Origin: Ectothiorhodospira lacustris
GTDB lineage: Bacteria; Pseudomonadota; Gammaproteobacteria; Ectothiorhodospirales; Ectothiorhodospiraceae
DNA: 64,000 bases
Direction: 5' to 3'
Assembly: GCF_022227845.1 (NCBI RefSeq)
Contig: NZ_JAJNQN010000002.1
Location: forward strand, 248,001-312,000
Of the stretch, positions 53,817-63,094 are shown piece after piece. Within the stretch, counting starts at the first letter, position 1. Each line of letters starts with the position of its first letter. The position numbers were made by a program, and so were the translations under genes. The notes below the pieces were generated by a model that saw nothing but the letters and a program-made list of their open reading frames with translations, had not been told where the DNA came from and ran no database searches.

Positions 53817-54192
53817 GGCTGCGATCTCCTTCTCTGGTTGCAGGGTGGATGCAAGGCTGACCCTCCATCGCTAGAGCTTAGCCTAACGCATCGGGTCCGC
53901 GTGAGGGTCCTGGCCCATTTTCACGGAAAAACAGATTGTCATCGGCGTGTGGCAACACTGTGGATAAGCTGTTTCGAACCCGTGAATAAACTTCATCCAC
54001 AAACTTATCCACAATCCATACACATTTTCCGCGAAGGTTTCCCCTACGGTTCCACACAACGCATTCTGTGTACAACTTGTTGAAAAATTTAATATTTAAC
54101 GTTTTTTTCCCCTGCAGACCCCCGCCCTTATTATTGTTATTTAAAAGATTTTTAAAAAATTGATAGTAAAGGCACACCGCTTCATCCACACC
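53817..54192. other. AT-rich region with DnaA boxes (origin-like)
   Basis: No gene was found. Two perfect DnaA boxes in inverted orientation (TGTGGATAA at 53959-53967, TTATCCACA at 54005-54013) and two near matches TCATCCACA (53993-54001 and 54182-54190) flank two very AT-rich runs (about 54083-54110 and 54127-54170). The base composition differs sharply from the GC-rich surroundings. This is the layout of a bacterial origin or of a DnaA-bound regulatory region. The same stretch must also contain the phasin promoter. Confidence 0.5.
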
Positions 54193-56253
54193 TCAGGCGC
54201 CATTCTGGGAAATGCGATCCGCATCCATACGAATGGTCTCGGCTTCGATCCGGACCTCCCGACCCTGGATCACGACATCGCCACCGGCGGTGATCCGAAT
54301 GCCGGCCATACCATCACCGATCTGTATTCCGCCGGCCGCAGTTTTCCACAGCATTTCCCCCATCACGTGAAATCCCGCATCTCCCTGAAGAACGCGGCAT
54401 CGGAGATGCCCCTGTTCCGAGACCAGTTCAAGATCGTTGGCAGAGTTGAGTGTCATGGCGCCCTCACTGCGCTGCAGAAAATCCCCCTGTCGCGCCAGCA
54501 ATTGAAGGTTTTCTCCCGCCTCCAGCAACAGGTTGTCTGCCGCCTGATGACGGATCTCTCCGGATTCCGTGATCAACAAGGCGTCTCCCTGTACCTCGAC
54601 CTTCTGATCACCCCCGATCTCCACCTGCTGATCGGCACCGATTTTCAGGTGCATGGCCCTGCCCGAGAGCCAGTGCATTTCTCCGTGGCGGCTTTCCAGA
54701 ATCAGCCTGTGGGCATCCTGTGTGGCATCCAGGGTGAGGTGCAGATCCCCGTCCCGGGTGGCCAGCCGGAGTTGTTCGTTCCCGGTCCGGTCGTCTAGGC
54801 AGAGTTCGTTACCTGCCGGGGTACGCAACAGATTCTGCCCGGGGTTATCTGCGTTGACGGGAGAAGGCTGATCACGATTGGGCAAGGCACCAAGGATCAC
54901 AGGACGGTGAGGATCACTGTTTTCAAACCCCACCAGCACTTCGGTGCCGGGGTGCAGCGGAAAATGAAACCCCCCGCCACCAGGGGCTGCATAGGGGGTC
55001 AGCAGCCGCACCGGTGCACTGGCTTCAGCCACGGCATGGGCACCACCGTCAAAGTCAAAGCGCAGCCAATAACGACCCTGGTCATCCAGCAGGGGACCCT
55101 CACCAGGATTTCCATCCACCCGTGCCGCCAGACGGCCATGGACACGATGAGGCCGATAACGGGGCCGGAAGGGCTGTTCCAGGGGCAGAAGATCCACCTT
55201 CACCCGCAGATCCGGTGTGTGTCCGCCTGTCCCCCCCATGGGCAATGCGTGGGCCTGGGTTGCGTCCAGATCCACACGGACGATCACGTAGACGCGATTG
55301 AAGTCCTGACCGGGATAACCCGCGACGGACAGCCGTTGACCGGGTTCCAGGTCGGTACAGTCCGTGAGGATGCGGACTTGAAGGCGGTCGCACTCCAGAG
55401 CCTGCAGGCGCAGCTGCGCCAACCTTTCTCCTTCGCGAAGTTGGTGAAACCCCGTTCCCCAGTGTTCTTCCTTGCCGGCACCCGGCAGATCACCATTGCT
55501 GCGGACATGGACGGGGGCCGGCGTCCCCGGTTGATCGGGATCGTGATCCCGCAGTGTGATCGATGTCGGTAACAGCCGGGTCCTGGGCATGAGCCGATGA
55601 ATGGTGTGGAAACCACGGACCTCGCCCTTCAGAGGCTCGTAGCGCAGTGTTCGCATCTCGCCCTCAGCTGCCCTGCGAGAATCGTCCGAAATCACCAGGA
55701 CGGCCTTCTCAGCGCCCTGTTCGAAGCGATAATGCAACCCTTCGAAAGCCATGAGGCGAGACAGGAAGGCAAGATCATCTTCGTCCACCTGGGCGATGAA
55801 GGGGCGGACGGGATACCCCTCACCGCAAACCATGCGCCAGTCCCCCGGGCGCCAGCCGTGGCCGATCAGGACGCGCTCCAGGACCTGCGGTACGGTCAGG
55901 CGAGTGAAGACCCGCTGATGGCGGGAGCGGGCCAAGGGGCCCAAGGGAGATTCCAGGTGCACCCGCTGGCAGTGGTGGCCCGCGGGTCCGCTCTCGAGGT
56001 CATCCAGCCCGGTGATGATGCCGTGGACGGACCGCGTCCTCCCGCCCGGCATGAGGGCGGCACGACATCCCAGAACGAACGCAGAAGACAAAGGCACCGT
56101 TGCAAGGCAGTCCACGGTGATCCGATAGGACCTGGACAGACCGTAGTCGCGCCAGCTGAGCGTGAGGACCTCCGGCTGCGGTTCGGGACAGGTCGGGATC
56201 TTCAGTCGGTGACGTAGAGGCATCGGGGGTTGCGGCGGCGCGGTGTTCAGCAT
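54193..56253 (-). CDS. vgrG: VgrG, type VI secretion spike protein
   Basis: A 686-residue protein forming the trimeric tip of the type VI needle. The N-terminal gp27-like part has LTVPQVLERVLIGHGW and FLSRLMAFEGLHYRFE, a gp5 OB-fold follows around DDQGRYWLRFDFDGG and VRLLTPYA, with GTEVLVGFENSDPHRPVILG, and a C-terminal beta-helix of short repeats (KIGADQQVEIGGDQKVEVQGD) ends in EAETIRMDADRISQNGA. No effector domain is fused. It overlaps tssG by seven bases and is the last gene of the visible operon. Confidence 0.95.
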   Translation of the reverse strand: MLNTAPPQPPMPLRHRLKIPTCPEPQPEVLTLSWRDYGLSRSYRITVDCLATVPLSSAFVLGCRAALMPGGRTRSVHGIITGLDDLESGPAGHHCQRVHLESPLGPLARSRHQRVFTRLTVPQVLERVLIGHGWRPGDWRMVCGEGYPVRPFIAQVDEDDLAFLSRLMAFEGLHYRFEQGAEKAVLVISDDSRRAAEGEMRTLRYEPLKGEVRGFHTIHRLMPRTRLLPTSITLRDHDPDQPGTPAPVHVRSNGDLPGAGKEEHWGTGFHQLREGERLAQLRLQALECDRLQVRILTDCTDLEPGQRLSVAGYPGQDFNRVYVIVRVDLDATQAHALPMGGTGGHTPDLRVKVDLLPLEQPFRPRYRPHRVHGRLAARVDGNPGEGPLLDDQGRYWLRFDFDGGAHAVAEASAPVRLLTPYAAPGGGGFHFPLHPGTEVLVGFENSDPHRPVILGALPNRDQPSPVNADNPGQNLLRTPAGNELCLDDRTGNEQLRLATRDGDLHLTLDATQDAHRLILESRHGEMHWLSGRAMHLKIGADQQVEIGGDQKVEVQGDALLITESGEIRHQAADNLLLEAGENLQLLARQGDFLQRSEGAMTLNSANDLELVSEQGHLRCRVLQGDAGFHVMGEMLWKTAAGGIQIGDGMAGIRITAGGDVVIQGREVRIEAETIRMDADRISQNGA

Positions 56254-57131
56254 GGGTGTCGATCTCCCCGTTCGATGCCGGAAATCGGTTGCTGCGGCAG
56301 GGGGATCAGGCGTGCTTCATGGGAACCCCGGCATTCGCCCAGTGGCGTGCTCAAACCCAGATAGAGATCACCGTTACCCAGGCCCCGTGGTTGCTCCGGT
56401 GTCATTTGCATTACCGGTTGGAACGGGGTGAACGGCCCCAGATAGGCCCGGATCTCCCGGGTAAGTCCGACACGTCCCGCGTACAGCGCGACGGCCTGGC
56501 CGGGTGTCAGGGGACCGATGAGGATGCGTAATCCCTCGGGGACTCGGACTTCTTCTCCAAGGGCCGCATCCCGGCCCAGGCAGGTACCGTCGAGGGAGCC
56601 CAGGCGGGTGGTCTCGGGTAGGGGGCGCCGACAGTAACGGAAGGTATGGAGGGTCACTTCTAGCCCCGTCATTCCCAGGTGGTCCAGCATCCGCATGATC
56701 CTGGCCTTCAGGCCCGGTGCCGTGGGCATCCCTGATGGCTTCAATGCGTCCAGATAGCGCAGCAAGGGAGGCGGCGCCTCCATGCACGTGAACAGATAGG
56801 CTCTTGGCGTCCGCCAGGTCGCCAGCAGCAGTTGATGAAAACGCCGATCGAAGAGATCCAGGAAGGCGCGTAGGGCCTCCGCATCAGGGTCCTGACGGCA
56901 GAGACCTTCCAGGTCTTCCAGCGGCAAGGGAGACAGGGGACCCCGGAGGCCCGGAAAAACGGTTTCGATCCTGTGAACTGCCCCTTCCCGTTGAGCACGG
57001 CGCACGGGGGTGGCGGGGAAGTCCAGATCGGCACTGGTGATGGCTGACGGGGGCCTTTCAGCGGACATCGTCAGGATTCGTAGCAGTTCCGGCAGCCCGA
57101 AGGCATGATATGGGTGAGTCGGCAGGCTCAT
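56247..57131 (-). CDS. tssG: TssG, type VI baseplate subunit
   Basis: A 294-residue baseplate wedge protein (DUF1305/ImpH family). It opens HAFGLPELLRIL and has HRIETVFPGLRGPLSPLPLEDL, DLFDRRFHQLLL, LGRDAALGEEVRVPEGLRILIGPL and a C-terminal TPLGECRGSHEARLI. TssG binds TssF in the wedge around the VgrG hub. Its ATG overlaps the tssF stop. The family is divergent, but position between tssF and vgrG supports the call. Confidence 0.93.
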   Translation of the reverse strand: MSLPTHPYHAFGLPELLRILTMSAERPPSAITSADLDFPATPVRRAQREGAVHRIETVFPGLRGPLSPLPLEDLEGLCRQDPDAEALRAFLDLFDRRFHQLLLATWRTPRAYLFTCMEAPPPLLRYLDALKPSGMPTAPGLKARIMRMLDHLGMTGLEVTLHTFRYCRRPLPETTRLGSLDGTCLGRDAALGEEVRVPEGLRILIGPLTPGQAVALYAGRVGLTREIRAYLGPFTPFQPVMQMTPEQPRGLGNGDLYLGLSTPLGECRGSHEARLIPLPQQPISGIERGDRHPC

Positions 57132-58915
57132 TGCGGTATGGGTGGGTGATCAGGGGGTGCGGGCCAAGTGATGTCCTGGCCGCCGGGGCGAGCCTTGAGG
57201 CGCAGGCGGACCCCCTGATGAATGGGGGCCTGCATTGACAGGGCAAAGGCCAGTACCTGTCCCAGCAAAGCTGCTTCCGCCCTGCCGGCAAAGACCGCGA
57301 GATCGACGGCCAGGGTGAGCGCTTGCCCGACGTGCAATGCACCCCGGCGCCAGCGGGTGAAAGGGATCGCTTCCAGGTCCAGGATGCCTGTCGGCAGCTT
57401 CCGCCGGAGCGGGTCTCGGGTCCAGTCCAGCATGTCCAGCCACTGGCTCAGGTCTTCAGTGGACCGTAGACCGCCCTGCTGCATGGAAACCTGCCTGATC
57501 AGGGTCCAGCGCCAGTCCCCCCGAGTTGGAGGCGGATAGAGCCGACCGGGCCTGGACAAGGCGGAGATGCTCAGGCCGGTACCAGGATCACGCACGGCCT
57601 CAAGCGGAGTTCCGGCCGCGATATGGTCATGGGGATAGTGGCCGTTGTGGGCCAGCACCCGGCAGGACAGGGTTTCGTGGCGAGGGGCTTGTGCCGGGTC
57701 CAGTCCCAGCCGGATGCGGGTATGACCGGTCACGTCGGTGTGCACCAGGGGCTCATAGCCTCCCTGCTCGACTTCCGGCAGGGTTTCGGAAAACATCAGC
57801 GGATACCGCCGCCGCTGTCCGGTGACGGAGTCCATCCCCTGCACCTGTTCCACCCGGTAGATCTGCAGGGATTCCGGCCGGCGGTTGTCCACGGTCAGCG
57901 GATATTCAGCTCGCCGTGGGTCCCTTACCAGAGGCTCGGCATCCTGCTCGAAGAGGTTGACCGCTGCCACACAATGAAGGCGCAGGGCGTGACGGTAGCG
58001 TGAGGGAGAGCCGGGCAGTCTGCGTCCGAGGACAATCCCCAGACGGAACCGGCGGGTGTTGCGGGGCAGCTGCCAGCTTTGGCCAAGGTGCAGGGTGATG
58101 AAACGGAACCGGTCTTTGAAATGGAAAAAATCCTGCAGCAGATTGAATCCTGGAAAGGCCGTTTCCCGGAATTCAGGCCTTACTCCGTATTGCCAAAGGG
58201 CGTAGGAAGGGTGGATGCCGGCCTGGTCGCCGAAGGCCATTTCACGAATGCCCTGCGACGGATCTTCCAGTAGATGCACCGAGTCGGTGGCGGTCACCAG
58301 GTGATCCAGCAGGGACATGTCCGCATCGCCGTCTTCGGGCACATGCAGATCCAGCGCCGTGGGCAAGGGTTGGTCCGGATCATGGGGTTCGTGCAGCGCC
58401 AGATCCAGGATCAAGCACCCGCCCTTTATCCCCTCACGGCGATACTCGACGGCCTCCAGATGCACGGGTTGGAAGGTGACCGGCCAGAGGGTCCGGAAAC
58501 GGCAGCACGTTTGCTCGGCCCCCACCGGTGGACTCTGCACCAGAGTACCGGCCGAGAGGGTGAATGCCTGTCGGCGCCGATGTTGCTGCGCCAGTTGCAG
58601 TACCGTACAGGCCGGATACGGACGCAGGGCCTCGGGTCTGAGGCGGGTGAGCAGCCCTGCGCAGACGTCCGGCTGCTCTTCATCCAGCCGCTGCCGGATG
58701 AGGGCGGCAAGAAAGGCCATACCCTGGAACAGCCGCTCCACACGGGGGTCTCTGGTCCGCGGATCATCCAGGCTGAGGGCGTGCGCCTGGTGCGGATAGG
58801 CCCTTGCAAACTCGGCCGCCGCTTCGGTCAAAAGCAGCAATTCTTCGTCGAAATGCCCCTTGAGGCCCGCACCGGGTGTGGTCAACGGGGCAAACAGGTC
58901 CTGTGAGTCTTGCAT
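57128..58915 (-). CDS. tssF: TssF, type VI baseplate subunit
   Basis: A 595-residue baseplate wedge protein (DUF879/ImpG family). Markers are FDEELLLLTEAAAEFARAYPHQAHAL near the start, DPRVERLFQGMAFLAALIRQRLDEE and the later PFTRWRRGALHVGQALTLAVDLAVF. The start MQDSQDLF follows AAGGA; an in-frame ATG 30 codons further upstream overlaps the hcp end and is unlikely. It overlaps tssG. No tssE is found in the 71-base gap to hcp. Confidence 0.94.
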   Translation of the reverse strand: MQDSQDLFAPLTTPGAGLKGHFDEELLLLTEAAAEFARAYPHQAHALSLDDPRTRDPRVERLFQGMAFLAALIRQRLDEEQPDVCAGLLTRLRPEALRPYPACTVLQLAQQHRRRQAFTLSAGTLVQSPPVGAEQTCCRFRTLWPVTFQPVHLEAVEYRREGIKGGCLILDLALHEPHDPDQPLPTALDLHVPEDGDADMSLLDHLVTATDSVHLLEDPSQGIREMAFGDQAGIHPSYALWQYGVRPEFRETAFPGFNLLQDFFHFKDRFRFITLHLGQSWQLPRNTRRFRLGIVLGRRLPGSPSRYRHALRLHCVAAVNLFEQDAEPLVRDPRRAEYPLTVDNRRPESLQIYRVEQVQGMDSVTGQRRRYPLMFSETLPEVEQGGYEPLVHTDVTGHTRIRLGLDPAQAPRHETLSCRVLAHNGHYPHDHIAAGTPLEAVRDPGTGLSISALSRPGRLYPPPTRGDWRWTLIRQVSMQQGGLRSTEDLSQWLDMLDWTRDPLRRKLPTGILDLEAIPFTRWRRGALHVGQALTLAVDLAVFAGRAEAALLGQVLAFALSMQAPIHQGVRLRLKARPGGQDITWPAPPDHPPIPQ

Positions 58916-58986
58916 TGCGTTTCCTTGCCGCGCCGAATTCATGCCTGGACCCGGTTCCAATGGGTCCAGGCGGGCTGATGCCTGAT

Positions 58987-59472
58987 TCAGCGATTTTCCA
59001 CCCATGAGTCCTGGAACTCGATGTTGCCGTCCACGTAGGTCCAGGTAATGCGTCCATAGCGTAGGGCAACCTGCTCCAGGTGGGGGTAGCGTTCCTTATC
59101 CAGTTCCTTGACGTTGTGCATCACCGGTTTGACCGAGGTCACCTTCACATCTTCCAGGCGGTGGCGGAAGTACTCCCGCTCCGAACCGCTGTCATCGATG
59201 CGGTACCAGCTGATGACCACTTCCTTGAGGGTCTGGCCATTACTGCAGGCCTTGTAAAGATAGGGGGATACCTTGTCGAAGGTCTTGGTAAAGCGCAGGG
59301 GCTCATGCTTTCGGGTACCGGTCAGGGCGCCCGTATCCGAATCGGTGGGGATGCGGATCTCGTGATCGAGTTGCAGCACTTCCACCGTGTGGCGGCGCCC
59401 CGTGATCTGTACCGGACCTTCCACGAGGGCACCCTGGTCGTCACGCAGGCTCATATAGGCGGGAATCGGCAT
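58987..59472 (-). CDS. hcp: Hcp, type VI secretion tube protein
   Basis: A 161-residue protein forming the hexameric inner tube. It begins MPIPAYMSLRDDQGALVEGPVQ and has HTVEVLQLDHEIRIP, HEPLRFTKTFDKVSPYLYKACSNGQTLKEVVISWYR, and DSWVENR at the end. A tube protein at this place after tssC is usual. It probably shares the tssABC promoter or has its own, which cannot be seen. Confidence 0.96.
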   Translation of the reverse strand: MPIPAYMSLRDDQGALVEGPVQITGRRHTVEVLQLDHEIRIPTDSDTGALTGTRKHEPLRFTKTFDKVSPYLYKACSNGQTLKEVVISWYRIDDSGSEREYFRHRLEDVKVTSVKPVMHNVKELDKERYPHLEQVALRYGRITWTYVDGNIEFQDSWVENR

Positions 59473-59523
59473 GTGGCACTGTCTCCTTGTCAGGGTTGTC
59501 GGCTATCCATGGCAATGTGCGTT

Positions 59524-61050
59524 TCAGTCCCGGGATCGGGGCATCCGGGCCAGCAGGGAGAGGCGAACGTCCACCCCCTCGATCTGGAAATGGGGCATGA
59601 CCTGGAGGGTCACGGCGTAGAAGCCCGGGTTTTCCGGAATCTCCTCCACGGTCACCCGACCATCCCGCAGGGGATGGGTGGCCACCAGAGCCGGGTCCGG
59701 GTTGCGCATGCGGGTCACCAGGCCCTGCAGCCATTGGTTCAGTTCATCTTCCAGGGTCTGACGGGATTTGGCGGCACCGATGTTTTCCCGCTGCAGGATC
59801 TTCAGGTAGTGGGAGATCCGGGAAACCAGAAACACGTAGGGTAAACGGGCATTGATGCGGCAGTTGGCGGTAGCCTGCGCACCGCTGTATTCCATCGGTT
59901 TCTGCACCGAGTTGGCGGAAAAGAAGCAGGCAAAGTCCCGGTTCTTGTAATAGCTCAGGGGGATGAAACCCAGCTTCGCATATTCCAGTTCGCGGGTTTC
60001 GGAGATGAGAAATTCCGTGGGCATGCGGGTCTGCAGGCCATGCCCCAGGTCCACCTGATGCAGGGGCAGATCGCTGACCCGTCCGCCCGATTCCGGGCCC
60101 CGGATGTTCACTGCCCAACCATGCAGTCGGAAACTCTCCGCCATGTTGGCGCCAAAGGCGAACGCGGCGTTGCCCCACAGATATTTCCCGGCATCCTCAC
60201 CACTGACGTCTTCCCGGTAGCACAGCCCCCGGGCGGGTCGGTCATTACCCCAGGGCGGACGCAGCAGAAAACGCGGTAAGGTCAGTCCCACGTAGCGGGC
60301 ATCCTGGGTTTCCCGGAAGGCATTCCAGCGAATGAAGGCAGCCTGCTCCATGTAGTTGGAGAGATCCTGGATACGAGGCAGGTCCGATGTCTGTGTCTTG
60401 CCGAAAAAGGCCGGACCCACCGCGCCGATGAAGGGGCAGTGGCAGGCGGCGCAGACCCGGGAGATCTCCCGCAGCAGGCCGATGTCCCGGGCGGTGTTGT
60501 CGAAATGGTAATCGGCAATGATGGTGGAGACAGGCTCACCGCCGGGGGTGTCGTACTCCTGCGTATAGAGCTGACGGTAAAGACCGCTGCGGACGGTATC
60601 CGGGGCATCCTCGAAGTCTTCCAGCAGTGCCTCCTTGCTCAGGTCCATCAGCTCCACTTTCACGTTGGCCCGGCGATCACAGCGATCCAGCAGGAACTGA
60701 AGACTTCGCCAGGCCGATTCCAGGGCCTGAAATTCGGGATGATGCAGCACCTCATCCAGTTGCCGGCCGATCCGCTCATCCAGGCTGGCGATCAGGGCAT
60801 CCACCAGAGTCTTATCGATGCGCTGTTCGCCCGGCTCGGAGTCTTCCAGCAATTGCAGCAAGACCCCGAGGGCGGCGGTCAAGCGGTCCCCCGGTGAGGT
60901 CTCGCTCAGGTGCAGGTCATCGCTGAAACGGTCCAGGTTGACCGCTTGCCGCAGGGGTTCCACATCCACAATGCGGCACAAACGCTGGTAGGGGCCGATC
61001 TGTTCCCGTGGGGTGAGGTGCGTCTGCTCGCCGACTTCCATGATGCTCAT
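59524..61050 (-). CDS. tssC: TssC, type VI sheath large subunit
   Basis: A 508-residue protein that with TssB forms the contractile sheath. Recognised stretches are VDALIASLDERIGRQLDEVLHHPEFQALESAWRSLQFLLDR, SKEALLEDFEDA, CHCPFIGAVGPAFFG, AYGFGANMAESFR-like AFAFGANMAESFRLHGW, and a C-terminal domain with NPGFYAVTLQVMPHFQIEGVDVRLSL. It overlaps the tssB stop as ATGA, so the two are translationally coupled, matching the 1:1 need in the sheath. Confidence 0.97.
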   Translation of the reverse strand: MSIMEVGEQTHLTPREQIGPYQRLCRIVDVEPLRQAVNLDRFSDDLHLSETSPGDRLTAALGVLLQLLEDSEPGEQRIDKTLVDALIASLDERIGRQLDEVLHHPEFQALESAWRSLQFLLDRCDRRANVKVELMDLSKEALLEDFEDAPDTVRSGLYRQLYTQEYDTPGGEPVSTIIADYHFDNTARDIGLLREISRVCAACHCPFIGAVGPAFFGKTQTSDLPRIQDLSNYMEQAAFIRWNAFRETQDARYVGLTLPRFLLRPPWGNDRPARGLCYREDVSGEDAGKYLWGNAAFAFGANMAESFRLHGWAVNIRGPESGGRVSDLPLHQVDLGHGLQTRMPTEFLISETRELEYAKLGFIPLSYYKNRDFACFFSANSVQKPMEYSGAQATANCRINARLPYVFLVSRISHYLKILQRENIGAAKSRQTLEDELNQWLQGLVTRMRNPDPALVATHPLRDGRVTVEEIPENPGFYAVTLQVMPHFQIEGVDVRLSLLARMPRSRD

Positions 61051-61583
61051 GGCTGATCTTCCTCTGAAGGTGCCGGATCCTGTGAGGGACCGGCCAGCGG
61101 TGTCAGGGTCTGTAGATCCCGATTCAATGCCGCCAGATCGTGACGATCGCGGATGATGCGTTCCAGTTCTCGACGGAAGGCTGCATTGTCCAGCATGCTG
61201 GACTTGAGTTCCCTGAGCAGGTTGCGCATCGCCAGGAGCCTGGCCAAAGGCTCGATGCGAGTGGCCACCGCTTCGGGTCGAAAGTCACGCATGTGCTGAA
61301 AGCACAGGGAGACGGGGATCTCACCACCTCCGGATTCCAGTTGGTTGGGGACCGTGAAACGGATCGCCGGCGCCAGGGTCTGCAATACGGCTTCCAGATT
61401 GTCACGGCTGACTTCCACCCGTGGGCGGTCCACCACCTTGCCTTGGGTCCGGCCGCGACTGAAGTCGCCGATGACCAACGCCTTGAAGGGCAGATCCACC
61501 CTTCGGGGGGAACCGTCGCCATCCACATCCAGGGTGATGTTCACCCTGGCCCTGGGGATTTCTTCCTGAAAACTGCCCGTCAT
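61047..61583 (-). CDS. tssB: TssB, type VI sheath small subunit
   Basis: A 178-residue sheath protein: MTGSFQEEIPRARVNITLDV, FKALVIGDFSRGRTQGKVVDRPRVEVSRDNLEAVL, and FRPEAVATRIEPLARLLAMRNLLRELKSSMLDNAAFRREL. It overlaps both tssA (ATGA) and tssC, giving a tightly coupled A-B-C unit. The tail ends with a short acidic stretch. Confidence 0.96.
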   Translation of the reverse strand: MTGSFQEEIPRARVNITLDVDGDGSPRRVDLPFKALVIGDFSRGRTQGKVVDRPRVEVSRDNLEAVLQTLAPAIRFTVPNQLESGGGEIPVSLCFQHMRDFRPEAVATRIEPLARLLAMRNLLRELKSSMLDNAAFRRELERIIRDRHDLAALNRDLQTLTPLAGPSQDPAPSEEDQP

Positions 61584-63094
61584 GTGAGGACTCCTGTCCG
61601 GTTGATGTCCAAGGGGGGATGTGTGCAGGCAGACTCAATAGCCGGCAAAGTCATGGCCTGGACTGGAGCGACGGCGCACAGACGCCGGGCACAGGCACGG
61701 GCCAAGGTGGGGTCCAGGGCCTTGGCGGTGGCATGCAAACGCCCCAGCAGGGCCGAGGCAATCTCAGGATCCCAGTCCAGCACGTGAGTCTGATCCAGCT
61801 GCCGATGCAAGTTCACCAGCACATCGTGGGCTACATCCCTGCGTCCTTGCCGCAGGGACAGGTCCGCCTGCAGCAGCCCCAGCCGGGCACGATCACGCAG
61901 GCTCATGGCCGGGATCCGGTTCAGAGTCTCCCAGTCCATGTCCGGGGGCAGATGGGGAGGAATGCAGTCCGAGAACGACTGGCCGGTGGTGTCAGCCGCC
62001 CCTGGGGGCACCGACATGGCGGCATTAACCGATGGAGATTCCGACAACCAGCGACGGGTGGCCTCGTCCATGAAGGGGCGTCCGTCCTCAAAGCACAGAG
62101 CTTCCAATTCCGGCAGACGCTTCAGCAACAGCCGTACCGATCCCTGCAGATAGGCGCCCAGTTCCGGTCGGTCCATCCCTTCGGTGGCCCTGGCAAGCCG
62201 GTATTGCAGATCCAGGGCCAGATGAAAACCCGGCTCAAAGAAGCACTCCATGCCGCGCCGGAAGGCGGCCGCCCAGTCACCGGCATTCAGGATGCTTTCC
62301 AATCCCTCCCAGCTTTCCGATCGGGGAGCTGGAATCCGCGTCACTCCCTGCCGCGCCGGAGGCAGACCCAGGCTGCCCCATCGGGCTGCCTGCGCCAGGG
62401 CGCAAGCCTGCAGTAGCTCGCCTTCGGCCAGGAGGTGATCATGGAAACCACGAACCCCTTCCAGCCAGGTGTCCGGATTGGCCGATGGCTCGAATCCCCT
62501 GCCCCGTTCCAGCGCTTCCGGTGCCTGTGCGGCCTGATCTTCGGCGGTGGAGGGCTGACAGTGATCGATCCACCGGCGCAGTACCCTGCAGGGCGGTGCG
62601 GCTCTTGTGCCTTCCGGATCCCTTGCCATGAGTTCCTGTTCCAGCTCGCCCATGGTTGCGTGCAGAGCCTTTGCCAGAGATGGCTCAGGCAGTGTCCGTC
62701 GATCCTGCAGCAGTCGTTCCAGACGCTCGTTGTCCAGCCAGGCCAAGGCCGCCCGGCGTCGTGCCAATGAGCGCGGATGACAGTGGTCCCAGTGGTTCCG
62801 GATCATGCCGTGGTAGAGTCTCAGCCCCGCCGCCAGGCCCTCCGGGCCATGGCGGGTGACCAGTGCCAGGAGCAGATAACCGGCGATCCGCAGATCCTTG
62901 GCCTGGGTATGAAGAAAATGGTTCCCCATCTCGATCAGATGGTCAAAATCAACGCCGTGCAGCTGTTCGATTTTTTCCCGTATGGCGATGAAGCCATCGT
63001 TGAATCGGGGATCTTCGTCACAGTTCATCTCACCGGGACCGGCGATGTCCTCAAGCCGTGTTCTCAGGTGGGCAGGCAACGGGGAGGGATCCAT
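61580..63094 (-). CDS. tssA: TssA, type VI assembly cap protein
   Basis: A 504-residue protein with an N-terminal ImpA_N domain (GEMNCDEDPRFNDGFIAIREKIEQLHGVDFDHLIEMGNHFL, DHCHPRSLARRRAALAWL) and a C-terminal VasJ-like domain of helical repeats (DRARLGLLQADLSLRQGRRDVAHDVLVNL). TssA primes and stabilises sheath assembly. The ATG start shares its A with the tssM stop (TGATG), so translation is coupled. The domain set marks the longer TssA type. Confidence 0.9.
   Translation of the reverse strand: MDPSPLPAHLRTRLEDIAGPGEMNCDEDPRFNDGFIAIREKIEQLHGVDFDHLIEMGNHFLHTQAKDLRIAGYLLLALVTRHGPEGLAAGLRLYHGMIRNHWDHCHPRSLARRRAALAWLDNERLERLLQDRRTLPEPSLAKALHATMGELEQELMARDPEGTRAAPPCRVLRRWIDHCQPSTAEDQAAQAPEALERGRGFEPSANPDTWLEGVRGFHDHLLAEGELLQACALAQAARWGSLGLPPARQGVTRIPAPRSESWEGLESILNAGDWAAAFRRGMECFFEPGFHLALDLQYRLARATEGMDRPELGAYLQGSVRLLLKRLPELEALCFEDGRPFMDEATRRWLSESPSVNAAMSVPPGAADTTGQSFSDCIPPHLPPDMDWETLNRIPAMSLRDRARLGLLQADLSLRQGRRDVAHDVLVNLHRQLDQTHVLDWDPEIASALLGRLHATAKALDPTLARACARRLCAVAPVQAMTLPAIESACTHPPLDINRTGVLT

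Noticed and set aside
54160-54798. 212-codon plus-strand ORF starting in the AT-rich gap
   Set aside because: It is antisense to the vgrG beta-helix end.
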